This document shows, in pieces, positions 46,571 through 58,472 of a DNA stretch of 64,000 nt. Numbering within the stretch: position 1 is the stretch's first letter; every line of letters begins with the position of its first letter. A program made the position numbers and the translations under genes. The notes under the pieces were generated by a model that saw only the letters and a list, made by a program, of their open reading frames with translations, did not search any database and was not told the DNA's origin. This DNA is from Symsagittifera roscoffensis (lineage: Eukaryota > Xenacoelomorpha > Acoela > Convolutidae), in the NCBI RefSeq assembly GCF_963678635.1, contig NC_087070.1, positions 6,358,539-6,422,538 on the forward strand, given 5' to 3'.

Positions 46571-47043
46571 GAAATAAGAACTAACAATATATACTGAAAC
46601 GGAGTTGGTTAATGTACCATCAACACTGAAAGCTACTTTCGAATAGAACGGGTAATTAAAACGCTAACATCGTCAAATTCCGTCGGTTTCATTTAACTTT
46701 CAACAAAAAATACCTGATTGCAATAAAAAAGTCAAGTGCCTGATTGCAACAAACTTGTTCTCGCATTATAATCATAATATAATAGTTCCGAATGGTAGCT
46801 AGCTGAGGCAAAACTCCAAAAATCGGATGGTCTTAAATTGCTTCGTGCATTAATGTCTGCTTTTCGTGAAATCGCTTTTTGATTTGCGTGCTATGAGCCT
46901 TCAGTTCAAATGCAATCTTTTTCGTTTGATTGTCCGCAAAGCCATTAACCATCTTTGTACCGTGCTAGCAAACTTACTTTTAAAAAAGAAAATCAACAAA
47001 TTATATTTATAAACAGTTTTGAACTATATTCAGCAATCATTCG

Positions 47044-47244
47044 CTATCGGCCCATTCCAAGAGTGAACATCTTTCTCAACGCCTTGGGCCCTGTCCATGG
47101 TCCCTTGACCATCCCGTACCAGTAGAGAGTGGGCATCACATGTGCCTTCAAATAGTACCAGATCTTTTTCTCCTTGTGCTGTCCGAAGAATGAAGGAAAA
47201 GTCTGCAGGGGTTCCCCATTGCCATCGAACTCCGCAAGAATACC
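47044..47244 (-). CDS. SQOR: Sulfide:quinone oxidoreductase, exon 6 (C-terminus and stop)
   Basis: Encodes GILAEFDGNGEPLQTFPSFF, then LKAHVMPTLYWYGMVKGPWT and the end PKALRKMFTLGMGR. The animal enzyme has matching ILAEFDY..., LMPFLYWNMMLRGYWGGP and FLRKLFHLGMS. This tail is the membrane-contacting part in the human enzyme. Phase 0 acceptor TTTCAG at 47245. The last six exons sum to 1,269 nt, 422 residues. See exon 1 for the whole-gene description. Confidence 0.9.
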   Translation of the reverse strand, partial: GILAEFDGNGEPLQTFPSFFGQHKEKKIWYYLKAHVMPTLYWYGMVKGPWTGPKALRKMFTLGMGR

Positions 47245-47333
47245 CTGAAATGGCAAACTATGAATTAAGATCAAATTTCGTGCTCTTTATCTAACAATTG
47301 CCTAAGAATACCCTGAAATGGCAAACTATGAAC
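47231..47333. repeat. Duplicated splice-acceptor segment of SQOR exon 6
   Basis: AGAATACCCTGAAATGGC plus CAAACTATGAA occurs at about 47231-47260 and again at about 47306-47334. The first copy contains the real exon 6 acceptor; the second is a decoy acceptor 75 bp upstream in the intron. Confidence 0.85.
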
Positions 47334-48129
47334 TTCAATCAAAGTTACGGTTCTTTTTTCTTTTAACATTCGCCACTACATATTTTTTGACAAACATGTA
47401 AATTTGTTTAACATAACCCGGAGGTTGAAGACAACATGCTATACGATAAAAAATACAAATCAGCAAATAAGATTAATTCAATCCATGCCGGCTTCTAGAC
47501 AAAATTATAATTAATTAATAATTAATTATAAGGCAAAAGAGTTGTATTCACTTTATGATTTAAAACCCCAATAATTTTTTAATTGGCACTGTTCATTTGA
47601 ACGAATTATAGACTTATTAATTTCCAGTTTAAATTTTGACTTCTTTTTTATCATTCTCAAGTTTTGAAGGTAAACCATTCATTTTCTTGGAACATATTCT
47701 AGCAATCGAAAACTGATGAGTAATTTCCACAAAACTATTCAGTACTCACCTTTTCGATCTTTTCTTTAATATCAACTTATGTATGTGCATGATTTTTTCT
47801 TCTTTTCTGCGGTTAAACGATTTGTGTTTTCAGTAAAAAGATCAAAACTTGTCGGACAAAAAAATTTTTGTTATGAATAATTCTGCAGTTATTAATTTGT
47901 TTTTCGAAATTCGATCAGGATATCTGACAATTTTTTTCCTCGCCAAGCAGACTTTAATTCCCCAGTTTATCTGCTGATTCAATCGATTGACATTTTTTGT
48001 TGTTATTTTGTGAAAAACACTACACCATAAAAAGATAAAACTAAAGGATTTCAAAACTTATTTGACAAAACGAAGAATTTCAATTAAATAAACGACGCTT
48101 TATCCCGTAAAATGTAAATTGAAAAGCCA

Positions 48130-50230
48130 TTTAGCAAAGACACTTTTTAATGTCATTAACAAATGTTTCAGCCCTTATAATGCCAAGATATCGTACTGAA
48201 TGTTTATTTTTCAATTCCTCCTTCTCAAAAACCAAACAGATTAATTCGGTTTTGTCAAATTTGATTATATCTGTTCTGGCTGCATTAATCATGAGCTCAT
48301 TCTCGGATAATTATAGCGATACAAATTTTAATGTAGCTTGTGTGTTAGACTTCGAAACAGGCAAGCCCTTTTCCGTAAAAATTAAAGAGGTATCATCCGC
48401 AAATTGGATAGCTTGAACGACATTTCCCCATCCACTCCGAAATTCGTTAACTTATACTATTGGACCGAGCACTGTACCTTGTGGTACTGCATGGTTTACT
48501 TTCGGCCAGCAAGACTTTCTTTCGCATATTTTTAATTCAGTGCTTTTGGTCAAAAAAAAAATTCGCAAGCAGTTCGAGCTTGAATGGATAATCCGTATGA
48601 AACTAGTTTGATGAGAAAAATTTACTAATAAATAAATACTAATTTATTATTTTTTCTAGATATGTACTGAAATGTTAATTCGAAAGCGCTCGATTATTTA
48701 AGAATGGTCATTTTTGGCCTTTTCACAACGACCCAAAAAAGTGATTTTTTCAATGATCTCTAATTCAGTAAATTTTTCGGCTTTGGTCATAAAAACGTTA
48801 CTAATAGTGCCTAAAAGATGTGGTATGATGCTTTAAACCGTTTGGCATAAATTAAAAATTTCATTTTTTAAGACGGTCATCTGAGGTTTTAAAAATGAAA
48901 ATTTTTGGAAGTGTAAAACAATGAATTTTCCGTTGAGTAAAAAGAACTACCTCTTAGCAAAAAAAAAGCTGAAAACTTTTTTTGGACATTTTTGGTTTTA
49001 TAATTTTCTCATTTGGTCGTTTTCCGAAAAATGTAGGAAAAGAAATTTAATTTCAGTAATTTAGGTCATATATAGCAAGTGGGAAAGTCTGAACTAATAA
49101 CATGCATTGTAAGCTGCCGCAAATGTTCATAATTTGTTGTAAATTAAAATAAAATTGATGAAACTCAAAAAAACTGAAAAAAAAAATAAACAAAAATTTT
49201 TTTTTTTGAAAATTTTAGATTGGCAATTTTGCAGGATGCTCTGTGGGCTCCTTAGGGCCCAGTAAAAGAGCATCCGACTCAGAATAGTTCAAAAGACGGG
49301 AATAAAAAAATCGTTGTTGCTTTGTTAAGCCATCATGTCCAGCTTCGATTGAGCATTATAAGTGCGCCCGAAGGTCGCTTTTGTCATGCGAAAGCGTTTT
49401 CAGCTGCACTGCCATCAATTCAACTGCCTGAGTCTGCGCATGCGCATATTAAGACCGGAAGCACGCGAAAATCATGCCAAGGTAGGGACGGTGGGACGCA
49501 GACCTGAGTGGCTAGATATGCAATGAAATCTTGATTAGAAAGCGCTCGAGTATTTAAGACAAGTAATTGTAACCAAAATAGTCCTTTAGTTAATGGCTTC
49601 TGTTAGATCTTGTTTTTTGCATATTGGAGTTATGTAATCTTCTTTGAATGAACCGGGAAACGAACTAAAGAAGAGGTAAATGAATTTTTTTAATGCACCG
49701 GTTAATGGAAAAAAGTTGAGTCTTCAGCAAAGGAGCATTTTGCAGTTTTAGTTGACACAGTTTTTTTTAGTTTCTCGGGTTGTTTTGTTTTTCTAGTGAT
49801 AACAAAAATAATTCATTGTTCTTCGGAGCTTGGACAGTTGGCAGAGTTGAAAATGCGTTGTGATGTAATTTTCTACTTACAAGGTTGCGAGTGCTTTTGA
49901 AAGATATGAAAATTTCTTTCGATTTCATTCTTTTCCACTCATTGAACAGAGTATAATTTTTTATATCAGGTGCTTTAACTCTTCAGGCAACCAAGGTTTT
50001 AAGTCTTTCTTTGTAACAATTTGTATTTTGTTTTGTAGGGAGCATATTTCGGAGCATGAAATTGATACAAGAATGTCGGCAAAAACCCGAAAAATTTCGC
50101 ATCCCGTATTTGCATTGCATAAAGCAGTCCAGTCAAAACAAAAAACGTCCAAACAAAATTTTCATCCAAAAACAGTTCACTGCAACGATAGATCATTTTT
50201 TTCGATAACTGGAACCCAGATTTGAATTAA
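48130..50230 (-). mobile_element. Decayed LINE (non-LTR retrotransposon) in SQOR intron 5
   Basis: Reverse-strand translation gives successive reverse transcriptase landmarks. DLKPWLPEELKHLI (about 49961-50000) precedes the RT domain. FPGSFKEDYITPICKKQD (about 49610-49660) is the N-terminal RT block. HAVPQGTVLGP (about 48470) and QFADDTSLIFTEKG (about 48370-48410) contain the active-site FADD. HSVRYLGII (about 48180) follows. Stops and frameshifts are frequent, so it is old. The pattern fits the CR1/Jockey/L2 group; I cannot choose between them. About 0.85 kb of unrelated sequence splits it. Confidence 0.75.
48680..49561. mobile_element. Insertion inside the LINE, flanked by a direct repeat, with a tRNA-like segment
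   Basis: GAAAGCGCTCGATTATTTAAGA at about 48681-48702 (quoted words GAAAGCGCTCGA and TATTTAAGA) recurs at about 49538-49559 with one change, as a target duplication of about 22 bp would. Between them lies a tRNA-like stretch (about 49234-49300) with GGATGCTCT/AGAGCATCC pairing and TCCGACTC-AGAAT and AGTTCAA words. A SINE-type insertion is possible. Confidence 0.4.
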
Positions 50231-51166
50231 ACTTTACAAGCAAATGATCAGTGTTAAAAATTGGGACCGATGTTTCACAGTGCGTGGTTTGATTATACCT
50301 CACATAAGCATCAATTTTATGGTGTTACGACTGATTTTAAACAGAGGCGATGTTGCGGTCAGAAAAAAATAGAAATAAGCCTCGAATAAGTAAAAATTCG
50401 GCTACTTCTCATAGGCTAGAGTAAGTGAAAGTTCGGCTAGAGATTAATAGTCTCATGCACTAAACATTCAGCCACGGACGCTGAATAAATCAGAAACACT
50501 AGCCACAAACAAAGCGGAGAACAGATTCTATGAAATTTCTAATGCTACATATCGTGATTATTGCGAAAGTGCCACCATATAACTGCACACTTTTGACAAA
50601 CGAAATTATTTGCGAGTTAGGTTAGAAAAAAAGAAGGCTCGTTCTTATACACTACCTTCGCAAGCTCGCAAGTGTAACAAGGTCGAGTATGGAAACCAAA
50701 CATTTTTGTTATGGCCTAATTAGTCTGCATGCCTATTTTTGTTACAATCGGACAATGCGAACAAAAAATTGGTAAATAAAATTCGCAAGTGGGAAAAGGA
50801 ACCAAGTATTGGATTGCTTAAACTAGATAATCGGTAGATTCCATGATAGCACCGAACTGATTTTTTGAGCCTCAAACTCATATCTGGGCAAAAATTTGTG
50901 AAAAACATTCTGAATATGGTGGATTTCCTCACGTCATCACGAAGTTCATCATAATTGCCTTTAAATTGAATCTAGATCGGAACTTGCATCTAGATCGGCT
51001 TCAGTAGTTGAAAACTGCTTACTTAACCCTTTTTTCAAAAAATAATTTTCATATCAAATGCTGTATAACAATTTGTTTGTTTAACTGAACGATTAAGAGA
51101 ACAAATTATGAAATCTTTTGCAAATCTTAATTGACTACTTAGATAGCAGCTCTTAATACATTATAC

Positions 51167-51346
51167 CTTGTTAGCCCCAGTGACCAGTGGGCAACTAGTA
51201 TACCCATCATAAAACACACTCGGCTTCTTCTTGTCCATCACAGACTGCAGATTCTTCTGGACTATGCCTGTCTGAGCAGCTGCCGCGGCCGCCGTCTTAG
51301 TCGACACGATGTTGATGTTGTCACCCAGTCCAAAAATGTTCTCGTA
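51167..51346 (-). CDS. SQOR: Sulfide:quinone oxidoreductase, exon 5
   Basis: Encodes YENIFGLGDNINIVSTKTAA (FAD-binding GD motif), then a poly-Ala helix and FYDGYTSCPLVTGANK. Cys 348 in YTSCPL matches human Cys379, one of the two redox cysteines. 180 nt, phase 0 at both ends; acceptor TTTTTTAG, donor AAG/GTATAA. Confidence 0.92.
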
Positions 51347-51655
51347 CTAAAAAACAAAGGCTAATTATCTGCTAATTGAAAACGTTTTCAAGAAATCAAT
51401 GTGTAAGATTTTGAAAAAAAAACGTAATAAAAACTGTTTGAATGTTTAATTGAAATCAATTGATTTTTCTGACTTTTGGCAAAAACATCGCATTTTCTTT
51501 CTTGAAATCATAACTTGAGCCTTAGCGTTCCTAAATCAACAATTAGCTTTCAAAAATAGCTTCAAAGATGTTCCCAGTTGATGTCAGCAGCATTTATTTT
51601 TGTGAAATTTTTTTCATTAAACCGACAATTGAAATCATCTGAGTCTCCTCCGGAC

Positions 51656-51805
51656 CTTGTTGTGTTGCAGTGTCTGTGTGTTGACGTCCAGATATCCGGA
51701 CTGTGCAGCCGCCATTTTGGGGTTGGATGCGATCGGAGAGGGGGGCTTGAAGGGGGGACTGACGTGGATCATCTCATACGGGATGGACACTTTCACAGGG
51801 CTATC
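51656..51805 (-). CDS. SQOR: Sulfide:quinone oxidoreductase, exon 4
   Basis: Encodes DSPVKVSIPYEMIHVSPPFK, then PPSPIASNPKMAAAQSGYLD and VNTQTLQHNK, matching IPYEMLHVTPPMSPPD...GWVDVDKETLQH of animal enzymes. 150 nt, phase 0; acceptor TTTTGCAG, donor AAG/GTCCGG. Confidence 0.9.
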
Positions 51806-51839
51806 CTGCAAAAAATAAGATTTAGTTTGAGATACTGCC

Positions 51840-51995
51840 TTCGTATTCTCGTGTTTTCTGTGGTACTTTTTTGTTTTCCACGCTAAGTCATGTACCACAA
51901 AAAATCATCGAAATGGGTCGAGTGGTATATGAAACTCAAGCTTTTTGAGTCGTCATTCGAACGACATCATAAAATTTCAAAAAACTACCCTAGTG
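51840..51995 (-). repeat. Interspersed repeat copy (family of 43.3 kb)
   Basis: Reverse-oriented copy with GTGGAAAACAAAAAAGTA and ACACGAGAATAC, in SQOR intron 3. Confidence 0.55.
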
Positions 51996-53339
51996 ATATG
52001 ACAAACTGATTAAAAATGTTCAAATTTTAGTTCAATTAAGAGCGAGTAAAGCGATTGAGTAACGTTCGCTATATGAAAATTCAATTTTTGTTTAGGGTTT
52101 TGAACTAAGAAAATTCGATTCTACGAAAAAGAAAACTAGTTTTGGAAGTTTAATTCAGCGTAAAAAATCTAAAAGATGGTGAAAAAATTGGAAAAATTTT
52201 CCGAAGACAAAATTTAAAAACTTTTTTGTTTGTTTGTCATTCATTTTCCGAACATAAATGATGTCGATTTAAGCCTAATTCATTAATTTTCAACAGTTTT
52301 GCAGAGTTCTCTAGTCACACCACGCACAACTTTTTATAAATAACCCAATTTAATGGACCACGAGGTAAAACTTTTATTTCCCTGAGAAATCTGATAAGTA
52401 AATTCTACTTTTGAAACTAGAGGTCGATCATGTTTTTTTGTGAACTTTTGAGGTTCAATGATGGAGTTTAAATTCTTTCTAATAATGGAAAAAAATTTAA
52501 ATTGAAAAGAAATCAAAAGTCAAACAGCCCAAAAAAATTTGAGCCTGAACACATTTTAAGATTTTTTAAACCACAAAAAATCAAAATTGAGCGTTAACAA
52601 ATTTACATTTTTCCTTTAAAAAAATAAACAAAAAATGACCAAAAGCTATATAAGAGTCTTCACTACAAGCACTACTCTAGAAAAAGGAAACCTTTTTCTA
52701 GTTTTTATGTACAGCAACCAGCTAACCTTATTGTTCTTGGTAATCAAAAAAATATATTATTGATCTTAAATGAAAAAACTAGCATTACGGAAGTTTACTT
52801 AAGTTACTAACTTATATTTTGTTATTGGAGCTTTGGAAAACTAGTTGATTACTCAAGACCGACAAAAAGATCACTACCCGAGTCTAAATTTTTACATAAT
52901 AACACCTGGTCAAAACAAATTTTTGGTTTCTTTGGTTCTAACAGTTCCAAACCAAAACAAGGATAGACGGTTGGTGTGCAAGTAGCACAGAATGTTCCGA
53001 CCATATTTTAAGAAAAAATCTGGTAAAAAAACTTTTTTTTCATCAAATTGCGTCGTTTTTTTTTGGTGTGATCAGAGAATCTAAGCGAAAGTCTAAAATT
53101 TTGATAATAAAAAATAGGGACATTTGACATAAATTTTTCACATAAAAAAATCAAAATTCAAAAAAAAACATTTCGAAAACTTTTTCAAATTTTTTCGATT
53201 CGTTCTTTAAATTTTTATTTACAGGGAGGCGCTAAAACGTTATCAGTAACTAATTTATTAACAATAACTTGAGAAAACTAGTAATCTTAAGCTACATAAG
53301 TCTAAAAATCGAAATTATAAGCCTGCTCGCTCTCTTAAT

Positions 53340-53545
53340 TAGCTTAAAGTTAGACGAAACGTCAAAAAATTCGATCCGGTTTTTCTCGAAACTGGGAAAA
53401 TTTATAAAAGTCGTTCGAATTGCGACTGGAATTGCTTTATTATGATATATCACTCGAAACATTCCGATTATTATTTGTGCTAACTAATTTTGTGTGGAAA
53501 AAAAGTAAAAAACAAAATAAAAAATATAACACACCCGAATACAAA
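53340..53545 (+). repeat. Interspersed repeat copy (family of 43.3 kb)
   Basis: Contains TCCGGTTTTTCTCGAAACTG, TATATCACTCGAAACATTCC and ACACACCCGAATAC, in SQOR intron 3. Confidence 0.6.
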
Positions 53546-53839
53546 CTTCCTCCACACTTTCAGGGGTCGGAACAACAATTGTATTCAAACGCCTTAAAAA
53601 ACTGCCTCATATAGATTTAAAAATCACCGCGAATTTCTACGTAAAATGATTTCATGCAGCATGTGTTATACGGTCGGTCCGTTCTAGAGAAAACAAAACG
53701 AGATAAATTCGTGCTGACACAGTCGTAATAACTTTATTTCTCTTTCAAAGATTGAGCGTGAAACATTGTTTAATCTCGTAGCAAACATGAAACTAGGATT
53801 TTTCGGGTAAAATGCTCTCTTAATATCTTGCAAATTTAC

Positions 53840-54280
53840 CGGTTCTTTGATGTTGTGGAACACAGCGAGATTGTTCTTGTAGTCCAGCTCTTTCAATGCG
53901 TGATGGAAATAGGTTTTAATATCTTTCTCCGCGACCACTTTAGCCAGCTGTTCTGCGTATTTTTTAACCCCGAATATCGCCGGACCCGGATGGGCGAAAG
54001 CGACGTCAACGTCATTTCGCAGCCCACTTTTCCTGATTTGATCTTCAGCTAGATACATTATCTTCTGGGGAGCTCCGGCACATTTCACCGGAGTATCCGG
54101 ATGTGTGAAAAGAGCAGTTCCTTTCTTGGTATTCTGGATAGCAGGGAATGTTTTGCTGACGTATTTGGCATCGTAGTTGGTGCATACGTTAGGAGCTGTT
54201 TCCAGAGCTTCTAGAAGTCCAGGGACTCTCTGGTAGTCCGGAGTGATCCCAAGAGCAACAATGAGGTACTCGTAGTTCAA
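53840..54280 (-). CDS. SQOR: Sulfide:quinone oxidoreductase, exon 3 (redox cysteine)
   Basis: Starts LNYEYLIVALGITPDYQRVP, then ALFTHPDTPVKCAGAPQKIM. Cys 166 in VKCAGAP matches human Cys201, which forms the sulfide-oxidising pair with Cys 348. FGVKKYAEQLAKVV follows (human FGVKKYADAL). 441 nt, phase 0; acceptor TTTCAG at 54281, donor CCG/GTAAAT. Confidence 0.93.
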
Positions 54281-54787
54281 CTGAAATGAAAATGAACAAT
54301 AATAATAAAAACTTTGTTAAAACACTGTTTTTTTGTTATTACTTTTGATTCTTACAATTTTTTTCACAATGTCAGCGAAATTTGACTACTTTTAGTTGAA
54401 AAAATCGATAAATATTTACAGATTCACAAAAATCACCATTCGAAATATATGTCAACGGTTTTTAAACCAACTTATTTGCAAGATAATTGCAGCACATTGG
54501 AGATGAAAACTTTTTAAATGAAAATTGTTGATACAATCTAGCAAATTTGAGACTTTCGTTCAGAAAAGTATGTTTAACCCACCGCCAAAACTAATAATCT
54601 CGTTCACTTGAGCAATTTTGAGAAACACTCCATGTCGACTTTATCAAGCAAACCGCGAAACAGACAGCGCAATGAGAGCGAACTCAGCGCATTGTTTCAG
54701 ACAAGTAAGCAATTACATCGCAAAACTGTTCATACAACATATTCAACCTCATATATTTAAAAGAACTGCAGGAAAAAAGGGACTTAC

Positions 54788-54957
54788 ATGATCGCCATTT
54801 TCCAGCATAACTTTGTTGTTGTCTGGATCAAATCCAGACACATTCTGTTTCTCCCAGTGGACATTAGAGGGCACAAATTCTCCCATGGGCTTGGCCGACT
54901 GTTCGAACGACTTCAATCCCCCTCCGACCAGAGTCCACAAGGGTTGATAGTAGTGAA
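54788..54957 (-). CDS. SQOR: Sulfide:quinone oxidoreductase, exon 2
   Basis: Encodes HYYQPLWTLVGGGLKSFEQS, then FVPSNVHWEKQNVSGFDPDN, matching HFYQPIWTLVGAG and IPSGVEWI... of animal enzymes. Donor CAT/GTAAGT; acceptor CTCAAAG at 54958. It starts with two bases of a codon, so exon 1 must end with one. Confidence 0.92.
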
Positions 54958-55456
54958 CTTTGAGAGGATCAATTCAAAGTTAGTCTCCTTAATTCATAAT
55001 ACAAATAAAAACCAACAAAAGCGCGCATGGTTGTTCCAATCGAAGAATGTACTTGCCGTCTAAGAATGTGCGATGCACAGAAAAATCCTCTCAATTCAAA
55101 AATGAACATGTTTTAGAAAAAAGCAGAATTATAATACCTACCTAACTAATGCGATAGAATAGTATTCAAGTATAGTTTTGTTGAACTTTTCAAATTAAAC
55201 CAAGATGTTATTAGATCATCAACGTCTGAAAATTTGCGCGGTAATCGTACAACTATTTCTTTCTATTCGGAATTGTCAATTAAATTGAAAAGTTGACGGA
55301 ATACAACGACACTACCACTATTTTTAAATCCAATCATGGTGCCTGCGTTAAAAAATTGAGGATTTTTTTGGGATTGGAAGACTTAAGATCATACTTAAAG
55401 GGACACTTATCAACGCAACTATATTTGAAAGAGACTAAATTTGAAAAAAAACATCC

Positions 55457-55583
55457 CTTTGCTAGGCTCAACCAGGGCGACATTAGTAGCACCAAACACT
55501 CGTGCGAGTCGGTTAGTCATCGTCAAACCTGCCGAACCCCCGCCGGCGATCACCACTCGGAACACTTTGCCACCCGACGTCAT
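55457..55583 (-). CDS. SQOR: Sulfide:quinone oxidoreductase, exon 1 (start; FAD-binding fold)
   Basis: SQOR oxidises hydrogen sulfide in mitochondria, passes electrons to ubiquinone and makes persulfide. This exon has ATG at 55583 with an in-frame stop just upstream. It encodes MTSGGKVFRVVIAGGGSAGL, with the Rossmann GxGxxG-type loop for FAD, then TNVALVEPSK. The six exons give 422 residues with both redox cysteines. The usual animal enzyme has about 40 extra N-terminal residues for mitochondrial import; none is seen here, so an upstream exon may be missed or the location may differ. Family alignment (EPSK-V-HYYQP) places the exon end after AAAG, giving a GG donor (AAAG/GGATGT) with a normal AG acceptor. 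Confidence 0.85.
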
Positions 55584-57931
55584 TTAAACAACTGTTGTGG
55601 TAACAAGAGCTCTTTTAAAATCACCTCGTTTTCTATTCGAAACTCAGTTTAAAGTTCACAAACCAGGATCAATTAATTTTGAATTTCAAGAAAATCAGGA
55701 CAATTGAAGCTGGAAATTAGACAGAATTTCAGATTTTCATCAGGCAGATATTTTACGCAGAATTAGTTTATAATTACAAACCGCTATGATATCGCTATTT
55801 TGATAATCTTATCACCGTATAATAAACAGTTAAGGCAATTAAAGGATTTTTTTTAGAAATAAACTAGTTTGAGAGGAAAATGTTGAAAAGAGCTCTTTGA
55901 AAATTTTAACAACGTTCAACTAAGAAAATAAACTGCAGCGCAAAGCTGAACAATATTTCTGCAGAACAAAACGAGATACCAGTGATAAAACGTCACTCTA
56001 TAAATGGAAAATTGTGCATGGTGAAAGCTTGGTCAATGAATTGATAAGCAGGCTAATGCTTGTAAAGTAGCTAATGCATGTTTAGTAGCGATGGTGGCTT
56101 GTATATAAATAGTACAACATAGTTAGTCTACCAGAATTAAGCGTGCTTGGTTGACACAAAGAAAAAATAAAGCGGCACGTCACTGAAACGCAAGAAAAAT
56201 AAAATTTGGCAGGTCAAGGGCAGAATGAATTTCTGCTCAGCAATCTGGTCGAACAACCTGAACTCTCAGACCTGTTTTCTTCGGATCTAAGATTATGGCC
56301 AGCAAAGACATAAGATGTTTTTTTGAAAAACAACAATTTTTATTTTCAACGAGTTTGATGCCGAGCAAACTCTGGGCCGAGCATTTCTCTTTTGAACAAA
56401 AACATAGCCAGCTGCTTATCATAAAATATTTATCATGTTGAAAAAAAAGAGGAAAAATATCGAGTTTTGGAAGGTTTTTGTTCAAACTCCAAGGGTGAAA
56501 TGATTGAATCGCAGAATATATAGTAAAGAGGCGAAGCTGAGTAATACATCAGAAACATTAGGGGAAGTCCAGAACACAAAATAAGCGGAATTCAATATGC
56601 TACAAAACAAGCTATCAAGGCTAGAAAAAGATTCGAAAGGCTAGAAAAAAAGCCAGAAAAATACGCAGAAAAAATAGTCCAAGAAAACTAAAAACTTCCA
56701 GTTTGCAAGATAAAAACATAGCCAACAGACAGTTAGAAGGGAGTCATGAACGCGGGGAAACAGAAAAATACTGGCTTGTTTTTTTTTGAAAAATTTCACC
56801 TTTCGAAATTCAAAGACAAAAATATGGCCTTAAAGTTGTTTAAATATCAAGAACAATTTATCATTGACAAATGTTTTTGATCAAGTCATATTTTTGATCA
56901 AGTTTTTTTTATTTCGCTGGGAAATCTGAAAACTAAAATTAAAATCCATTTAGATGTTGATCACGTAGACTTTTGCTGTTCGGTAATGAAAGGAAACGAA
57001 CTGAAATTGAAATAAAAAGTCAAACCGTGAAAAATCAAATTTTAGTGTGAACAAATTTTAGGAATTTTTCCTTAAAAAACAATAAAAAACCGCCAAGACT
57101 TATGTGAAAATTATTTACGTTAATGATTCTTAAACAGATCGTAGCTGGACTCGATCCCCATACCGTGGTCGTCGCAGACATGCATGCAACCTCTGAACCA
57201 AACGCGCAGAATGAATCAATGATATTGAAACAAAGCAATTTGAAACACGTGTGATCTACTCACGCATGAAATCTGTTAACAATGCTTGTTACGGGAAAAA
57301 GTCTGATAGCCGGCTGCAATAACCTTGCTTATCGCAAATTTTACATAAAAATACCTGACAATCAAATAAAAAACCACTTCAAATAGTTTTAATTACATCC
57401 TGATAGAAATTGGAATCATTTCGAGCAAAAATAGTTAACTTGAGAAAAACTATCTTTTTCATGATAATAACGTTTGAAAAAACTGGATCAATAGCTAAAA
57501 TTTATATTTCGCTGGGAAATATGTTAATTAAAATCCACTTTCTAAACTGGAAGTCGATCACATTTTTCTTGACCTTTAAACTTTTGCTGTTCCATATTGG
57601 AGTTTGCTTTCCTTTTAACAAATGATATTAAGTGAACTCAGAAAGAATTCAAACTGCAAAACAGCAAACTTGAGCGCGAAGAAATTCTAAGACTTTTTCA
57701 TGAAAAAAAACTAAGAAAAAATTCACCATGACCTATAAAAGATTATTCACCACGCGTTCATCACTCTTTGTAAAACGACAATTAAAAACGTATTTGGGCT
57801 GATATTTATATTTATGAAACGGTTGCGGAGAAAACGGTAAAAAAATAAAAGAGCCACTTTGAGACTTGAATAAATTTAATGTTTGGTTTTCACCAGTCAT
57901 ATCTTACTATCTTGCCTTTCTTAGTAATATC
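55584..57931. other. Spacer between SQOR and MRPL1, no gene seen
   Basis: AT-rich. It holds the SQOR 5' region and scattered AGAGGCGAAGC-type words (for example near 56529). No RNA gene or host coding exon recognised. Confidence 0.45.
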
Positions 57932-58342
57932 CAGGGGCGGATCTATGATTTTCTCGGGGCGGGGGGGGGGGGGACTTTCCTTTTTTTAGGTTTAGGTCGA
58001 CCAAACCAATTTTCTGAGCTCTCACAAATCACTACAAAGACCCCATGTTAACCAAATTTTCTGCACCGCAGGCAAAATTTCAAAACAACAGGCCAAAAAA
58101 GGCATTTCAGGCACTTTTTGGAAAATGTTGAACAAAAAATCCAGTTTTTTCAGCGCGCGCTCTCCCCTCAAAATTGGTATATTTTGGCGCCCAAGGCGTC
58201 TTTAGAAAAATTTCAGGGTCAGTCAGTCAGTCAAAAATGGATATCTCAAAATAGTACAACGGGGGACCCTTTGGGTAGGCAGGGGGTCGAAACCCTAGGA
58301 GGGGAGCATTCGCCGCCGCCCTCCCCCCTAAATCCGCTGGTG
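57932..58342 (+). mobile_element. hAT-like non-autonomous element, complete, 411 bp
   Basis: Tips CAGGGGCGGATCT and, reversed, CACCAGCGGATTT form an imperfect inverted repeat. Flanks GTAATATC (57924-57931) and GCAATATC (58343-58350) differ at one base, giving the 8-bp duplication expected of hAT elements. No transposase is encoded. A second copy is at 1-336, reversed. Confidence 0.75.
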
Positions 58343-58472
58343 GCAATATCAATCCAATTTGTTATAAACATTTTCATTTTCATCAATTATCATTTAGATG
58401 ATGATAACCAAAAAGACCCCAATTTTTAGTTGCTCTCAACTTATCAAGAAACAACAAAAACTTCTTCAAAAT

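Larger units (their letters stand above)
42694..47043. other. Repeat-rich spacer between GST and SQOR
   Basis: No host gene recognised. It contains GST upstream sequence, the interspersed repeats at 43.3-43.6 kb, a tRNA-like block near 45.0-45.2 kb, a tandem duplication at 46.06 kb and a LINE-like tail ending near 46.57 kb. The rest is AT-rich. Confidence 0.5.

Noticed and set aside
51578-51886. Plus-strand frame over SQOR exon 4
   Set aside because: Antisense shadow of a well-supported exon.
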